Part shown: positions 1-7,435 of the stretch, piece after piece
Position numbering within the stretch: position 1 is the first letter of the stretch
Layout: each line of letters opens with the position of its first letter
Assembly (NCBI GenBank): GCA_963805985.1
Contig: CAWDWG010000005.1
Coordinates: 186,001 to 250,000 of the forward strand
Length of the DNA: 64,000 bases
Reading direction: 5' to 3'
From: Bog-257 sp963805985
Lineage (GTDB): Bacteria; Acidobacteriota; Terriglobia; Terriglobales; Acidobacteriaceae
The notes under the pieces: generated by a model
The model's database searches: none
What the model saw: the letters and a program-made list of their open reading frames with translations, nothing else
Told to the model about the DNA's origin: nothing
Made by a program: the position numbers and the translations under genes

Positions 1-2
1 GT

Positions 3-1022
3 GGATCTGGCTGGGTACTCAACCCACTCAACAACTTTGGAAACTCGGGGAATGGGCCTTCCGAGCCATATAGCAAGTTAACCATTGGCCCGGACGGCGC
101 ATTGTACGGCACGACGTACGTTGGCGGAACGGAAGGGTTCGGAACTGTTTTCAAGTTGCAGCCCCCGCCAAATGCGTGCGCTTCTTTCTCCTGTCCCTGG
201 ACACTGACCGTCCTTCACAATTTCGATTGGAACGACGGAGCCGAGCCCATTGGCGAAGTTGTGTTTGATCATGCCGGCAACATTTACGGCACAGCGTCGG
301 AGGGTGGGGGAAATTGCACCGTCCTCAGTGGCGGCTGCGGAGTTGTGTATGAACTCAGCCCGAGCGGCAGCGGTTGGACGGAGACCGTCATTTTCAACTT
401 TAGCTTCGAGGGTGGCAATGCGGGAGCAGTGCCATCAGGTGGCCTGATCTTTGATACCGCTGGAAACCTTTATGGAGTGACCTGGTTAGGCGGTATCCCT
501 TCGAATAGTGGGGTTATCTATAAGCTGAGTCCACCACAGGGCGAGGGCTGGACACAAACTGTTCTTTACCAATGTGGTTCGGGTGGACTTGGACTCTTGC
601 CCGTCGGGACCTTGCTGATGGATGGTTCCGGCAACCTCTATGGCGAAATGCAGACAGGCGGCTTAAACAACGGGGGCACAGTCTTCCAGCTAACGCGGCA
701 AGGAGGGTACCAGGATATATACAGCTTTTCTGCGAATAGCGATCCCCAGGGCTCTCTCGTTTCGGACAGCGCTGGAGATCTCTACGGTACATCCTCACAA
801 GGCGGCATCAACGGTTATGGCTCCGTGATTAAGCTTGCGCCTTCGAATGGGAGCTGGATCGAGACCGACTTGCATGTATTCCAGGGGTCCGATGGCATCT
901 ACCCGGGCGGTAGTCTCGTCCTCGATTCTGCCAACAACCTGTATGGCACCGCGGAGGAGGGCGGACACTTTTCCGGCGTGTGCTCGCAAGGCTGCGGCAC
1001 CGTGTGGGAGATTAGCCCGTAG
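3..1022 (+). CDS. GloVer-repeat secreted protein, 5' truncated by window edge
   Basis: The reading frame is open from base 3 with no start, so the N-terminus lies outside the window. The visible 339 residues hold six copies of a roughly 50-residue repeat whose core reads like G(N/D)LYGTxxxGG followed by G(T/V)VFxLxP and a hydrophobic strand. Cores include LYGTTYVGG, IYGTASEGG, LYGVTWLGG and LYGTAEEGG. This matches the GloVer repeat (TIGR03803) known from Gloeobacter, Verrucomicrobia and Acidobacteria, which probably folds as beta-propeller blades. Function is unknown; the family is secreted or on the surface. A second GloVer gene at 4733-6586 is a paralogue. The stop is followed by a convergent gap before tilS. 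Confidence 0.85.
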   Translation, partial: GSGWVLNPLNNFGNSGNGPSEPYSKLTIGPDGALYGTTYVGGTEGFGTVFKLQPPPNACASFSCPWTLTVLHNFDWNDGAEPIGEVVFDHAGNIYGTASEGGGNCTVLSGGCGVVYELSPSGSGWTETVIFNFSFEGGNAGAVPSGGLIFDTAGNLYGVTWLGGIPSNSGVIYKLSPPQGEGWTQTVLYQCGSGGLGLLPVGTLLMDGSGNLYGEMQTGGLNNGGTVFQLTRQGGYQDIYSFSANSDPQGSLVSDSAGDLYGTSSQGGINGYGSVIKLAPSNGSWIETDLHVFQGSDGIYPGGSLVLDSANNLYGTAEEGGHFSGVCSQGCGTVWEISP

Positions 1023-1095
1023 GGCGTGCTCCGGGTGTTCGCCATTTCCCGGTCCTGGGTAGTGGCTCAATTTGCATCACGCATTGAGGTTTACC

Positions 1096-1123
1096 CCCGG
1101 CGATGGAAGCTGCAATCGCCGGG
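1096..1123. repeat. Hairpin in convergent gap
   Basis: A 9-bp perfect stem (CCCGGCGAT / ATCGCCGGG) with a 10-nt loop lies between the convergent GloVer and tilS genes. There is no T-run on either side, so it is not a clear intrinsic terminator. It could help end transcripts from either gene. Confidence 0.35.
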
Positions 1124-1161
1124 TACCCGGGTCCGCACCGAAGCTTCGTTTGCTTAGGTGT

Positions 1162-2610
1162 TTACTCCTTAGCGGGCACGCTCTCGATTTTCACGCCGTC
1201 TCCCGTGCCGCTCCAGCAATACGCCTTGGCGACCGGCAATCCTCGTACCCACACGATCTCGCCTTCACGCAGCGCCACTGGCCACGTCGGACGCTCGTCG
1301 GCCGAAATCTTCCTCTCCGCGAACAGCCGCTTCAGCTTCTCCTCCGAGCCGCTATGCGCCGGCCAGAACCGATCTCCCGGACGCCAATTCCGAATCGTCA
1401 ACTCGGTTCCCACCAGATCGCGGCTGAGCAGCTCGCCCGGAGTCATCTCGCGGCCGAACTCTTGCGGAACAATCGTCGCCCGTAACGTCAGCCCTAACTC
1501 GTCGATCCGCACCTCGCCCGGAATCGGCAGCAGAGCTTCGTATTCTGCGTCGCCGGCTCGCGAGCACGACCGCAATTCCAGCCACTGCTTCGCATTCACC
1601 GCGATCAAGCCGCCGGGCAGTTCGGTTCGCACCAGTTCACCCAGCGCACACCGCCGAAGCTGCTCCACGTGCTCGAAGTCCAGCGTGATGCCGTGATCCT
1701 CGGCAAAATACTTCAGCACCCGCCGCTGTAGCGCGAGCGGCAGCCCCGCGAACGCTGCGAGACTAAGCCGTCCGCCTGCCTCCGACGCACTTTGACAGGT
1801 TTCGGTGGAAGAGCCGGCCTTCAGGGCGGCGTCCGCGCCCGTTTTTTCTTCGGGCTTCAGCCCTGGGCTCCGAGCCTTCAACTGCCGCTCGACCTCATTG
1901 CGCCAATACTCTTCTTCTCCGCGCGCGATTTCCGCCGCGTCGCTCAGCGTCTGCCGGATGTTCGGGTTGTACTCGCGCTCCAGCAGCGGCAACAGCTCAT
2001 GCCGCACCCGATTGCGCAGGAAGCGATGGTCCCGATTGCTTGTGTCCTCGCGCCAGGTCTGTCCGAGCGACTCCAGATACGCTTCCACCTCACCTCGCGT
2101 CACGCCCAGCATCGGACGCACGACGCGAGCGCTCCCGCTTCCAACCACCGGCCAAATTCCCGCCAGCCCACGCGTCCCCGCGCCACGCAGAAATTTCAGC
2201 AGCACCGTCTCGGCCTGATCGTCCAGCGTGTGCGCGGTCGCGATCGCATCCAGCCGCTTGGCGCTCGCCAGCCGCGCGAACCACTGATACCGCAACTCGC
2301 GCCCCGCGGCCTCCACGCTGAGCTTATTCAGCACCGCATGGTCCCGCACGTCGCCCACACCTACAAAGAACTCCAACTCCGACTGGCGCGCCAACTCGCC
2401 AACGAACGCCTGGTCCGCATCCGATTCGGCTCCACGCAGCCCATGATTGAAATGCGCAACCGCGAGCACAATCCCAAGCTCATCCCGCAGCTCCAGCAGC
2501 ACGCGCAACAGCGCCACCGAATCCGCCCCACCCGACACGGCGACGGCCACGCGGTCGCCCGCGCGCATCAGCTTCTGCTCGCGAATAGGTTGAAGTACTC
2601 TCTCACGCAC
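1162..2610 (-). CDS. tilS: tRNA(Ile)-lysidine synthetase
   Basis: TilS makes lysidine at C34 of tRNA-Ile(CAU), using ATP and lysine, so that the tRNA reads AUA. The N-terminal PP-loop is clear (SGGADS), followed by the family's HFNHGLRG and HTLDDQAET blocks, the central domain and a C-terminal domain with the conserved NWRPGDRF. I chose the GTG at 2610 because MRERVLQPI begins like other TilS proteins; a TTG at 2676 would add 22 residues. The upstream GAGGAG is 13 nt away, longer than usual. Residues about 242-274 are an insertion that resembles the intergenic palindromic repeats of this window (see finding). ruvA lies upstream on the same strand. Confidence 0.93.
   Translation of the reverse strand: MRERVLQPIREQKLMRAGDRVAVAVSGGADSVALLRVLLELRDELGIVLAVAHFNHGLRGAESDADQAFVGELARQSELEFFVGVGDVRDHAVLNKLSVEAAGRELRYQWFARLASAKRLDAIATAHTLDDQAETVLLKFLRGAGTRGLAGIWPVVGSGSARVVRPMLGVTRGEVEAYLESLGQTWREDTSNRDHRFLRNRVRHELLPLLEREYNPNIRQTLSDAAEIARGEEEYWRNEVERQLKARSPGLKPEEKTGADAALKAGSSTETCQSASEAGGRLSLAAFAGLPLALQRRVLKYFAEDHGITLDFEHVEQLRRCALGELVRTELPGGLIAVNAKQWLELRSCSRAGDAEYEALLPIPGEVRIDELGLTLRATIVPQEFGREMTPGELLSRDLVGTELTIRNWRPGDRFWPAHSGSEEKLKRLFAERKISADERPTWPVALREGEIVWVRGLPVAKAYCWSGTGDGVKIESVPAKE
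1790..1885. repeat. Repeat-like insertion inside tilS
   Basis: The stretch with agagccggccttcagg and gcggcgtccgcgcccg resembles the intergenic repeat at 15189-15240 (agagctggccttcagg, cagcgtccg). It is translated in-frame as an Ala/Lys/Ser-rich linker between the TilS central and C-terminal domains. Confidence 0.55.
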
Positions 2611-2685
2611 GGGGTTATTATCGCTCCTCGCGATTCGCCGTCCGCTTCTCGCCGGAGCTGTCCACGCACGAAGCAAACCTGACTG

Positions 2686-2810
2686 TCATCCCGAGCGGAG
2701 CCCAAGGATCTGCGGTTCGCCCGAATCACGACACTGCAACCGAGCGGCCCGTAAGAAACAAGAGCGATTCCATCAGCCCTTTTCTTCTCTGTGTCTCTGT
2801 GGTGAAAGGT
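2686..2810. repeat. Intergenic repeats between tilS and ruvA
   Basis: The 209-bp gap holds a copy of the 'tgtcatcccgagcg...ggatctgcgg' repeat (about 2692-2725), seen many times in this window. Near 2785-2806 is a half-copy of the 'ctctgtgtctctgtggtgaa' repeat that elsewhere forms inverted pairs. No gene was recognised here. Confidence 0.6.
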
Positions 2811-2819
2811 TTGTCGAGG

Positions 2820-3404
2820 TTACTTCGACAGCGCCCCCAGCGCCGCCCTGAAGATCGCGTCGAAGTTCTCGCGCCCCGCCGACTGCACCGCCCGCTCCAC
2901 CGCCTTCTCTGCCATCGCACGCTGGTAGCCCAGATTCGTCAGCGCAGAAATCACATCCTCCTCCACCGCCGAATGCGTCACCACCGCCTGCGCCGCACCA
3001 AAGCCCTCCAGCTTGTCGCGCAACTCCACGCACATGCGCTCGGCGGTCTTACGCCCGATGCCGGGAATCTTGGTCAGCCGCGCAAAGTCGTTGCCGCGGA
3101 TCGCGCCCACCATGTCGGCCGCCGCCATGCCGCTCAGCGTCTTGATCGCCAGGGATGGCCCAATGCCGCTCACCGTGATCAGCTTCTCGAACAGCTGCTT
3201 CTCTTCGGCGCGCAGAAATCCGTAGAGCGCCAGCGCGTCCTCGCGCACGTGGGTGTGGATGTGCAGCGCGACCTCCGCGCCGGTCGCAGGCAGCTCCGAA
3301 AATGTCGGGATGGTGATGACGACGTCGTAGCCGACGCCGCCGGCCTCAACAATGGCCTGGTTGGGATGCTTGGAAATGAGACGGCCGCGGAGGTGAGCAA
3401 TCAT
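2820..3404 (-). CDS. ruvA: Holliday junction branch migration protein RuvA
   Basis: RuvA binds four-way junctions and loads the RuvB motor during recombination. The 194-residue protein starts MIAHLRGRL and has the N-terminal OB-fold, the two helix-hairpin-helix motifs (ISGIGPSLA-like and IPGIGRKTAERM) and the C-terminal three-helix domain that contacts RuvB. Length is typical. The ATG at 3404 has GAGG-like purines just upstream. ruvB and ruvC are not in the window. Confidence 0.97.
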   Translation of the reverse strand: MIAHLRGRLISKHPNQAIVEAGGVGYDVVITIPTFSELPATGAEVALHIHTHVREDALALYGFLRAEEKQLFEKLITVSGIGPSLAIKTLSGMAAADMVGAIRGNDFARLTKIPGIGRKTAERMCVELRDKLEGFGAAQAVVTHSAVEEDVISALTNLGYQRAMAEKAVERAVQSAGRENFDAIFRAALGALSK

Positions 3405-3411
3405 AGTTAGG

Positions 3412-3507
3412 GGCTAGGGATTAGGGCCTGGGGGCTGGTTAATGAAAGCTGAGTGCCGCAGGAGCCAAGTCCTCCACTAGACCCTGATCCCCAGTCCCTA
3501 GCCCCTT
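3412..3507. repeat. Inverted repeat upstream of ruvA
   Basis: 'aggggctagggattaggg' at about 3411-3428 and its near-complement ending 'agtccctagcccctt' at about 3495-3510 bracket a 70-bp core. The pair fills the whole gap between ruvA and the next gene and could form a long hairpin. Confidence 0.5.
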
Positions 3508-3509
3508 CT

Positions 3510-4247
3510 TTACTGCCTTCTCCGCCGATGCACCGCAAACTCAAACCCCGGATTCGGCGGGAACAGCTCACTGATCTTCCTCAGCCGCTCAGCCATCGCG
3601 TCGGGAGCCAGCAGCGGATAGTCGCGCTCGCGCAGGTCTTGGTAATCCACATCGAGAAACAGCGACAGCATATACACCGCGATCGAATCAGAGAAGGTCG
3701 CCAACAGATATTCGTGCCGCGCCTTCTCGGCCTCAGGCCCGTTCGTCGTCGCCACCTTGCGCAGCTCGTAGGCGTCCAGCGAGGTCTCGCCGCGCGCCCG
3801 GCCTTCCACCTGCTTCCACGCCAGGTCGGAAAACTCCTGCGACACGCCAACGCGGTCCACAAAGTTATGTCCCACGTTGATGAAGAACTCGAAGGCAATG
3901 GCGAAGCTGTCTTCCATCAGCCGCGTGGAGATGAAGACGCACTGCGAATCGCCCAGCGTCTGGTTGCGATGGCAGACGGCGCTGTCGGAAAGCTGCACGT
4001 CGTAGCGGTCGGCGATCATCGTCTCATCGCCCAGATTGAGCGTGAGTGGCACAAAGTAATACGCCTTGCGGTTGAGCGCCGCGGCAATGGTGCGCGGCAC
4101 CGCGTTGATCATCCGCTCCAAATCGGCTATGCCGGCGGTTACATCTCCCATCACGGCATAGCAAATGCCATTGCCGGCCTGCGTCACCGGCGCCATGCGC
4201 ACCACTTCCGCCGGGGTTCGGGTTACCGCTTGCGACGTCGAAGCCAT
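3510..4247 (-). CDS. Conserved protein of unknown function (245 aa)
   Basis: I do not recognise the family. The ATG at 4247 (MASTSQAVTRTPAE) is preferred over a GTG 21 bp upstream, though neither has a strong ribosome-binding site. The protein is soluble, with no signal peptide or membrane segment. It looks mostly helical in the second half, with conserved-looking acidic/aromatic stretches (FEFFINVGHNFVDRVG, LSLFLDVDYQDLRERDYP) and a basic tail. It lies upstream of and co-directional with ruvA and tilS, separated by an inverted repeat. Codon use fits the neighbours, so it is a real gene. Confidence 0.7.
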   Translation of the reverse strand: MASTSQAVTRTPAEVVRMAPVTQAGNGICYAVMGDVTAGIADLERMINAVPRTIAAALNRKAYYFVPLTLNLGDETMIADRYDVQLSDSAVCHRNQTLGDSQCVFISTRLMEDSFAIAFEFFINVGHNFVDRVGVSQEFSDLAWKQVEGRARGETSLDAYELRKVATTNGPEAEKARHEYLLATFSDSIAVYMLSLFLDVDYQDLRERDYPLLAPDAMAERLRKISELFPPNPGFEFAVHRRRRQ

Positions 4248-4331
4248 GAATAGTCGATTGTAACGCACCGGTGACTACGCCGGTCTTTGCCATACGGTCG
4301 GTAAGGGCTCAATTTGAAATTCCGCTAATTT

Positions 4332-4477
4332 GGGTGGAGCACGCCTTTCAGGCGTGCAGTTGAGATACGCTGATGCCTCGGCTTCAGCCGCTGAGGTAAA
4401 GGTTAGATTTACCTCAGGCGCTAAAGCGCGTGTCGAGTTGGGGCGGCAATTTGCACGCCTCAAGGCGTGCTCCACCC
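4332..4477. repeat. 146-bp palindromic element, copy 1
   Basis: The element starts GGGTGGAGCACGCCT and ends with the exact complement AGGCGTGCTCCACCC. The core contains a second nested hairpin around 'ccgctgaggtaaa...tttacctcagg'. A related copy is at 32246-32390. Confidence 0.8.
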
Positions 4478-4595
4478 GACCTGCTTTGAGCGAGTGAATT
4501 TCAAACTGACCCACTACAATCCGTTCGCCTCTTTTGCGAACAAATTCATCTGGAAAACGCTTCCAGTAGTAGTACAATCCTCGCCCAGATATTCG

Positions 4596-4609
4596 CGAGA
4601 GGCCTCTCG
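4596..4609. repeat. 14-bp perfect palindrome upstream of GloVer gene
   Basis: CGAGAGGCCTCTCG is followed by a short T-run about 5 bp on. It lies about 125 bp upstream of the GloVer start. It could be an operator or the base of a terminator; nothing decides between them. Confidence 0.3.
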
Positions 4610-4732
4610 GCGTTTTTCCTGCTCTGCTGATTCGCTGCCAGGCGCCTTGACTCGTTCGCCTCCCGCGTCGGTAGTCGCACACGTTCTTTCCAGGGCCACG
4701 AACGTTCACTGACATTGCGAGGAGACAAGCCG

Positions 4733-6586
4733 ATGCATAGCCGAGGACAGCATTTCATTTCCCTGTTTCGCGCAATCGTTCCGGCAGCAGTCACCGCATT
4801 ATTAATAACGTTGGCCGCGCTTCCCGTCGCCGCACAGAGTTCCGTACCAGCATCGGCGGTTCAGGCTGCGAAGCTGCCGCAGTTCGCCAAGCGGCTTGCC
4901 CATCCCGCATCAGCGCCCAACCCAGCGCCGGCCCATCAAGCGTCTCGCCCTGGCCCGTCGCAAAGCGATGTGATCTACGAAAACGGTCCCATCAACGGCA
5001 ACACGGATGCCTGGAACATCAACCTTGGATCTTTGGTCAGCGATACCTTCACCACCAACGGCACTCAAGTCACTGGAATGGCCTTTGGGGCATGGCTATT
5101 TGCGGGCGACACGATGTACTTTGCCGAGGTCTCCATCACCGCGGAACCAAACGGCGGACAAACCTACTTTGACCAGGTCGTGACCTTTACTCAGGGACCA
5201 TGCACATATAATCAGCTCTTCTACAACGTCTGCACCGAGACCAGCGCGAACTTCAACAGCCTTGAGCTGGAGCCGGGAACCTATTGGGTGAACGTGCAGA
5301 ATGCTTCCGTTACCAACGACGATCCCGTGTTCTGGGACGAGAACAGCGGAGTCGGATGCATGTCTTCCGGCTGCCCGTCGCAAGCCGAGGCACCCTACGT
5401 GGGCACCATCCCCTCGGAATCGTTTACCCTGCTGGGGAACGACGATCCAGCGCCCCAGTGCTTTAAGTCACAAGACAATCTCCAGATCATCTCTAACTTC
5501 ACCCAAATGCAGGCGGGCACCAGCGGCCAGAACGGCGTTGTCGTCGACCGGGCCGGCAACGTCTATGGAACCTTTCCTAACGGCGGCAGCAACAGCGCTG
5601 GCCTTGCCTTCAAGCTAAGCGACCGCTCCGGCTGGATCCTCGATCCGCTGTACAACTTCGCGGGAGGCAGCAACGGCGGTCAGCCGACCGGGCTGATCGT
5701 CGGCCCCAACGGCAGTCTCTACGGCGGTGCGCAAGGAGGCATTCAGAACTGCGGCACCGGTGGCAGCCAATACTGCGGAGTCGTCTTCAACCTGACACCT
5801 CCGCCGACCGCCTGCAAAATGGCTCTGTGTTATTGGAGCGAGAAGCCGATTTATCAGTTCAGCAGCGAGGCTGACGGTGCCGGCATCGTCAACCTCACCG
5901 CATACGACCCGCAGGGCAACCTGTACGGCACGACAACGGCCGGCGGAGCGAATGATTACGGTACGGTGTTTGAGCTCACGCCATCCGGCGGCGGCTGGAC
6001 CAAAACCATCCTCTACAACTTCAGCCCCGGCGAGATCTCCAGTCCAATTCAGGTGCTGGTAGGCAACGACGGCAATCTCTTCGGACTCACCGGCAGCTCT
6101 CTTTATGAGGATGGAGTTCTGTTCCAGCTCGTGCCTTCCGGCGGCCAGTGGACGCTGAAGGAGCTCCGTTGGTTTGCCGCAAAAGATGGCATCGCCGTTT
6201 CTTCCCTTGTCCTGGACAGCACAGGCAACAACCTCTATGGCATCCTGCCAACGTCCGGCCAGATCTTCCTGATGGCAAGGTCCAGTACCGGCTGGTCGTT
6301 CTACTCGACCAACCCTGAGGGCGCCGGCTATCTGAATGGTCTGACCATCGATGCAAACGACATCGTGTATGGCACGGCATCGTCCGCTAGTAATCAGCAG
6401 AATGCCTTCTTTTACAAAGGCTGGCCTACGAACGGCTTCTTGAACATTCAGCCCCTCTACTACTTAGGATACGAGTATTTCCCGACCGGGGGCAGTTTGG
6501 CCGTCGACGCCAATGGCAACCTCTATGGCACCACTTCCCCCTGTGGCACCTACAACTCCGGAACGGTCTGGCAGTTCGCACCGTAG
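4733..6586 (+). CDS. Secreted GloVer-repeat protein
   Basis: The 617-residue protein starts at the ATG at 4733, preceded by GCGAGGAG at good spacing; a TTG 18 bp upstream is less likely. A signal peptide is clear (hydrophobic AAVTALLITLAALPVAAQ). Residues about 40-240 form a domain of unknown type with a possible disulfide-bearing segment (GVGCMSSGCPS). Residues about 250-617 carry GloVer repeats with cores VYGTFPNGG, LYGGAQGG, LYGTTTAGG, LFGLTGSS and LYGTTSPCG. It is exported, and function is unknown. It is paralogous to the partial gene at the window start but has an extra N-terminal domain. No membrane anchor or sorting tail is visible. Confidence 0.88.
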   Translation: MHSRGQHFISLFRAIVPAAVTALLITLAALPVAAQSSVPASAVQAAKLPQFAKRLAHPASAPNPAPAHQASRPGPSQSDVIYENGPINGNTDAWNINLGSLVSDTFTTNGTQVTGMAFGAWLFAGDTMYFAEVSITAEPNGGQTYFDQVVTFTQGPCTYNQLFYNVCTETSANFNSLELEPGTYWVNVQNASVTNDDPVFWDENSGVGCMSSGCPSQAEAPYVGTIPSESFTLLGNDDPAPQCFKSQDNLQIISNFTQMQAGTSGQNGVVVDRAGNVYGTFPNGGSNSAGLAFKLSDRSGWILDPLYNFAGGSNGGQPTGLIVGPNGSLYGGAQGGIQNCGTGGSQYCGVVFNLTPPPTACKMALCYWSEKPIYQFSSEADGAGIVNLTAYDPQGNLYGTTTAGGANDYGTVFELTPSGGGWTKTILYNFSPGEISSPIQVLVGNDGNLFGLTGSSLYEDGVLFQLVPSGGQWTLKELRWFAAKDGIAVSSLVLDSTGNNLYGILPTSGQIFLMARSSTGWSFYSTNPEGAGYLNGLTIDANDIVYGTASSASNQQNAFFYKGWPTNGFLNIQPLYYLGYEYFPTGGSLAVDANGNLYGTTSPCGTYNSGTVWQFAP

Positions 6587-6599
6587 CCGGCAGCAGAGT

Positions 6600-6770
6600 A
6601 GCGCCGTCCCAAGTCTTGCCTGATTTGAGCCGGGCAAGAGTAGCGCCGGCCTCTGGCCGGCTGTAACGCGGGCCTCCGGCCCGCGCGCATCTCTCGGCAG
6701 CGTGATGGACATCGGTCCGGGTGCCCCACTCATTCGCGGGGTTCGAATGAGTGGGTTCCTCAAGCCTCAA
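6600..6770. repeat. Palindromic repeats after GloVer gene
   Basis: This 232-bp gap (6587-6818) contains 'gtagcgccggcctctggccggctgt' followed by 'gcgggcctccggcccgcgc', a repeat found in at least seven other gaps of the window. It also holds a strong hairpin at 6725-6755: CCCACTCATTCG, 7-nt loop, CGAATGAGTGGG. The hairpin lacks a T-run but may stabilise or end the upstream mRNA. Confidence 0.65.
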
Positions 6771-6818
6771 TCCTCAACCGAGGGGGCGGCGGCAGCCGCA
6801 GAGAGCTAGAATGTTCAG

Positions 6819-7112
6819 ATGTCCTACTCGGCAGCCATGCCAGCCCGTCGTACCAGGCTCTCGATCGCTTTCACATCCACGCTCCGCGTGCTTTTCACCA
6901 CGCTGCTCTTCATCGCCGGAGGCATGGGCGCAGGCCTGTTCCTGGGTATCGTCGGAACCGTGCTTTATGGCATCATAAGTGGTAGCAAAGTTGACATGAC
7001 CAACGCCTACAAACACGTTGCCATCCCGGTTGCCATCCTCATCGGCGCCGTCGCGCTCGTCGGATCCGCGGTGCTCGAAGTCCGCTCCCGCCGCACACGA
7101 ACATCCGCGTAA
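6819..7112 (+). CDS. Small two-helix membrane protein
   Basis: The 97-residue protein has two predicted transmembrane helices (about residues 22-52, LFTTLLFIAGGMGAGLFLGI, and 67-85, AIPVAILIGAVALVGSAVL). A short polar loop joins them and the tail is Arg-rich (RSRRTRTSA), so both ends are probably cytoplasmic. The glycine-rich first helix could pack in dimers. No family is recognised. The start is the ATG at 6819; a weak GAG lies upstream. Confidence 0.6.
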   Translation: MSYSAAMPARRTRLSIAFTSTLRVLFTTLLFIAGGMGAGLFLGIVGTVLYGIISGSKVDMTNAYKHVAIPVAILIGAVALVGSAVLEVRSRRTRTSA

Positions 7113-7197
7113 AACGCACGCGCCCGCTCTTCCCGTTCGCACAGCTAAAATAAGCAGAGCAGTCTGTAATTGAGGTCTCTGCCGAGGTCTTAAGGTT

Positions 7198-7377
7198 ATG
7201 TCCGTCCAAAAACGAAAGACGAAACCCGGTAAACGCGTGACCTCAGAGACGGAATACTTGCTGAGTTCGCCGAACAATGCTCGCCGACTAATGGCCTCGC
7301 TAAAAGAATCGCAAGAAGGCAAAGGCCTGCGCATGACGGTCGAAGAGCTGCGGCGCTGCGTTGGACTTGCTGAGTAA
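7198..7377 (+). CDS. Small antitoxin-like protein, no toxin partner
   Basis: A 59-residue ORF starting MSVQKRKTKPGKR. The segment EYLLSSPNNARRLMASL followed by a short acidic/basic tail resembles the C-terminal half of YefM/Phd-type antitoxins, which ends in a 'LLxSPxNAxRLLxxL' helix. The basic N-terminal arm could bind DNA. No toxin ORF follows; thrS starts 58 bp later. It could be an orphan antitoxin or a regulator. The assignment rests only on this motif similarity. Confidence 0.5.
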   Translation: MSVQKRKTKPGKRVTSETEYLLSSPNNARRLMASLKESQEGKGLRMTVEELRRCVGLAE

Positions 7378-7435
7378 TAAAATCGGAGCCCATCAGCCTT
7401 AACTGATCACCGGCCACTGGCCACTGGACCACATC

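Noticed and set aside
1792..2682. Long open frame on the plus strand opposite tilS (296 codons)
   Set aside because: It is a GC-rich shadow of tilS, with Arg/His/Pro-biased translation and no recognisable domain.
6725..6755. A tRNA T-arm-like 'ggttcgaat' near 6740
   Set aside because: It is the loop side of a simple 12-bp hairpin with no acceptor, D or anticodon arms around it.
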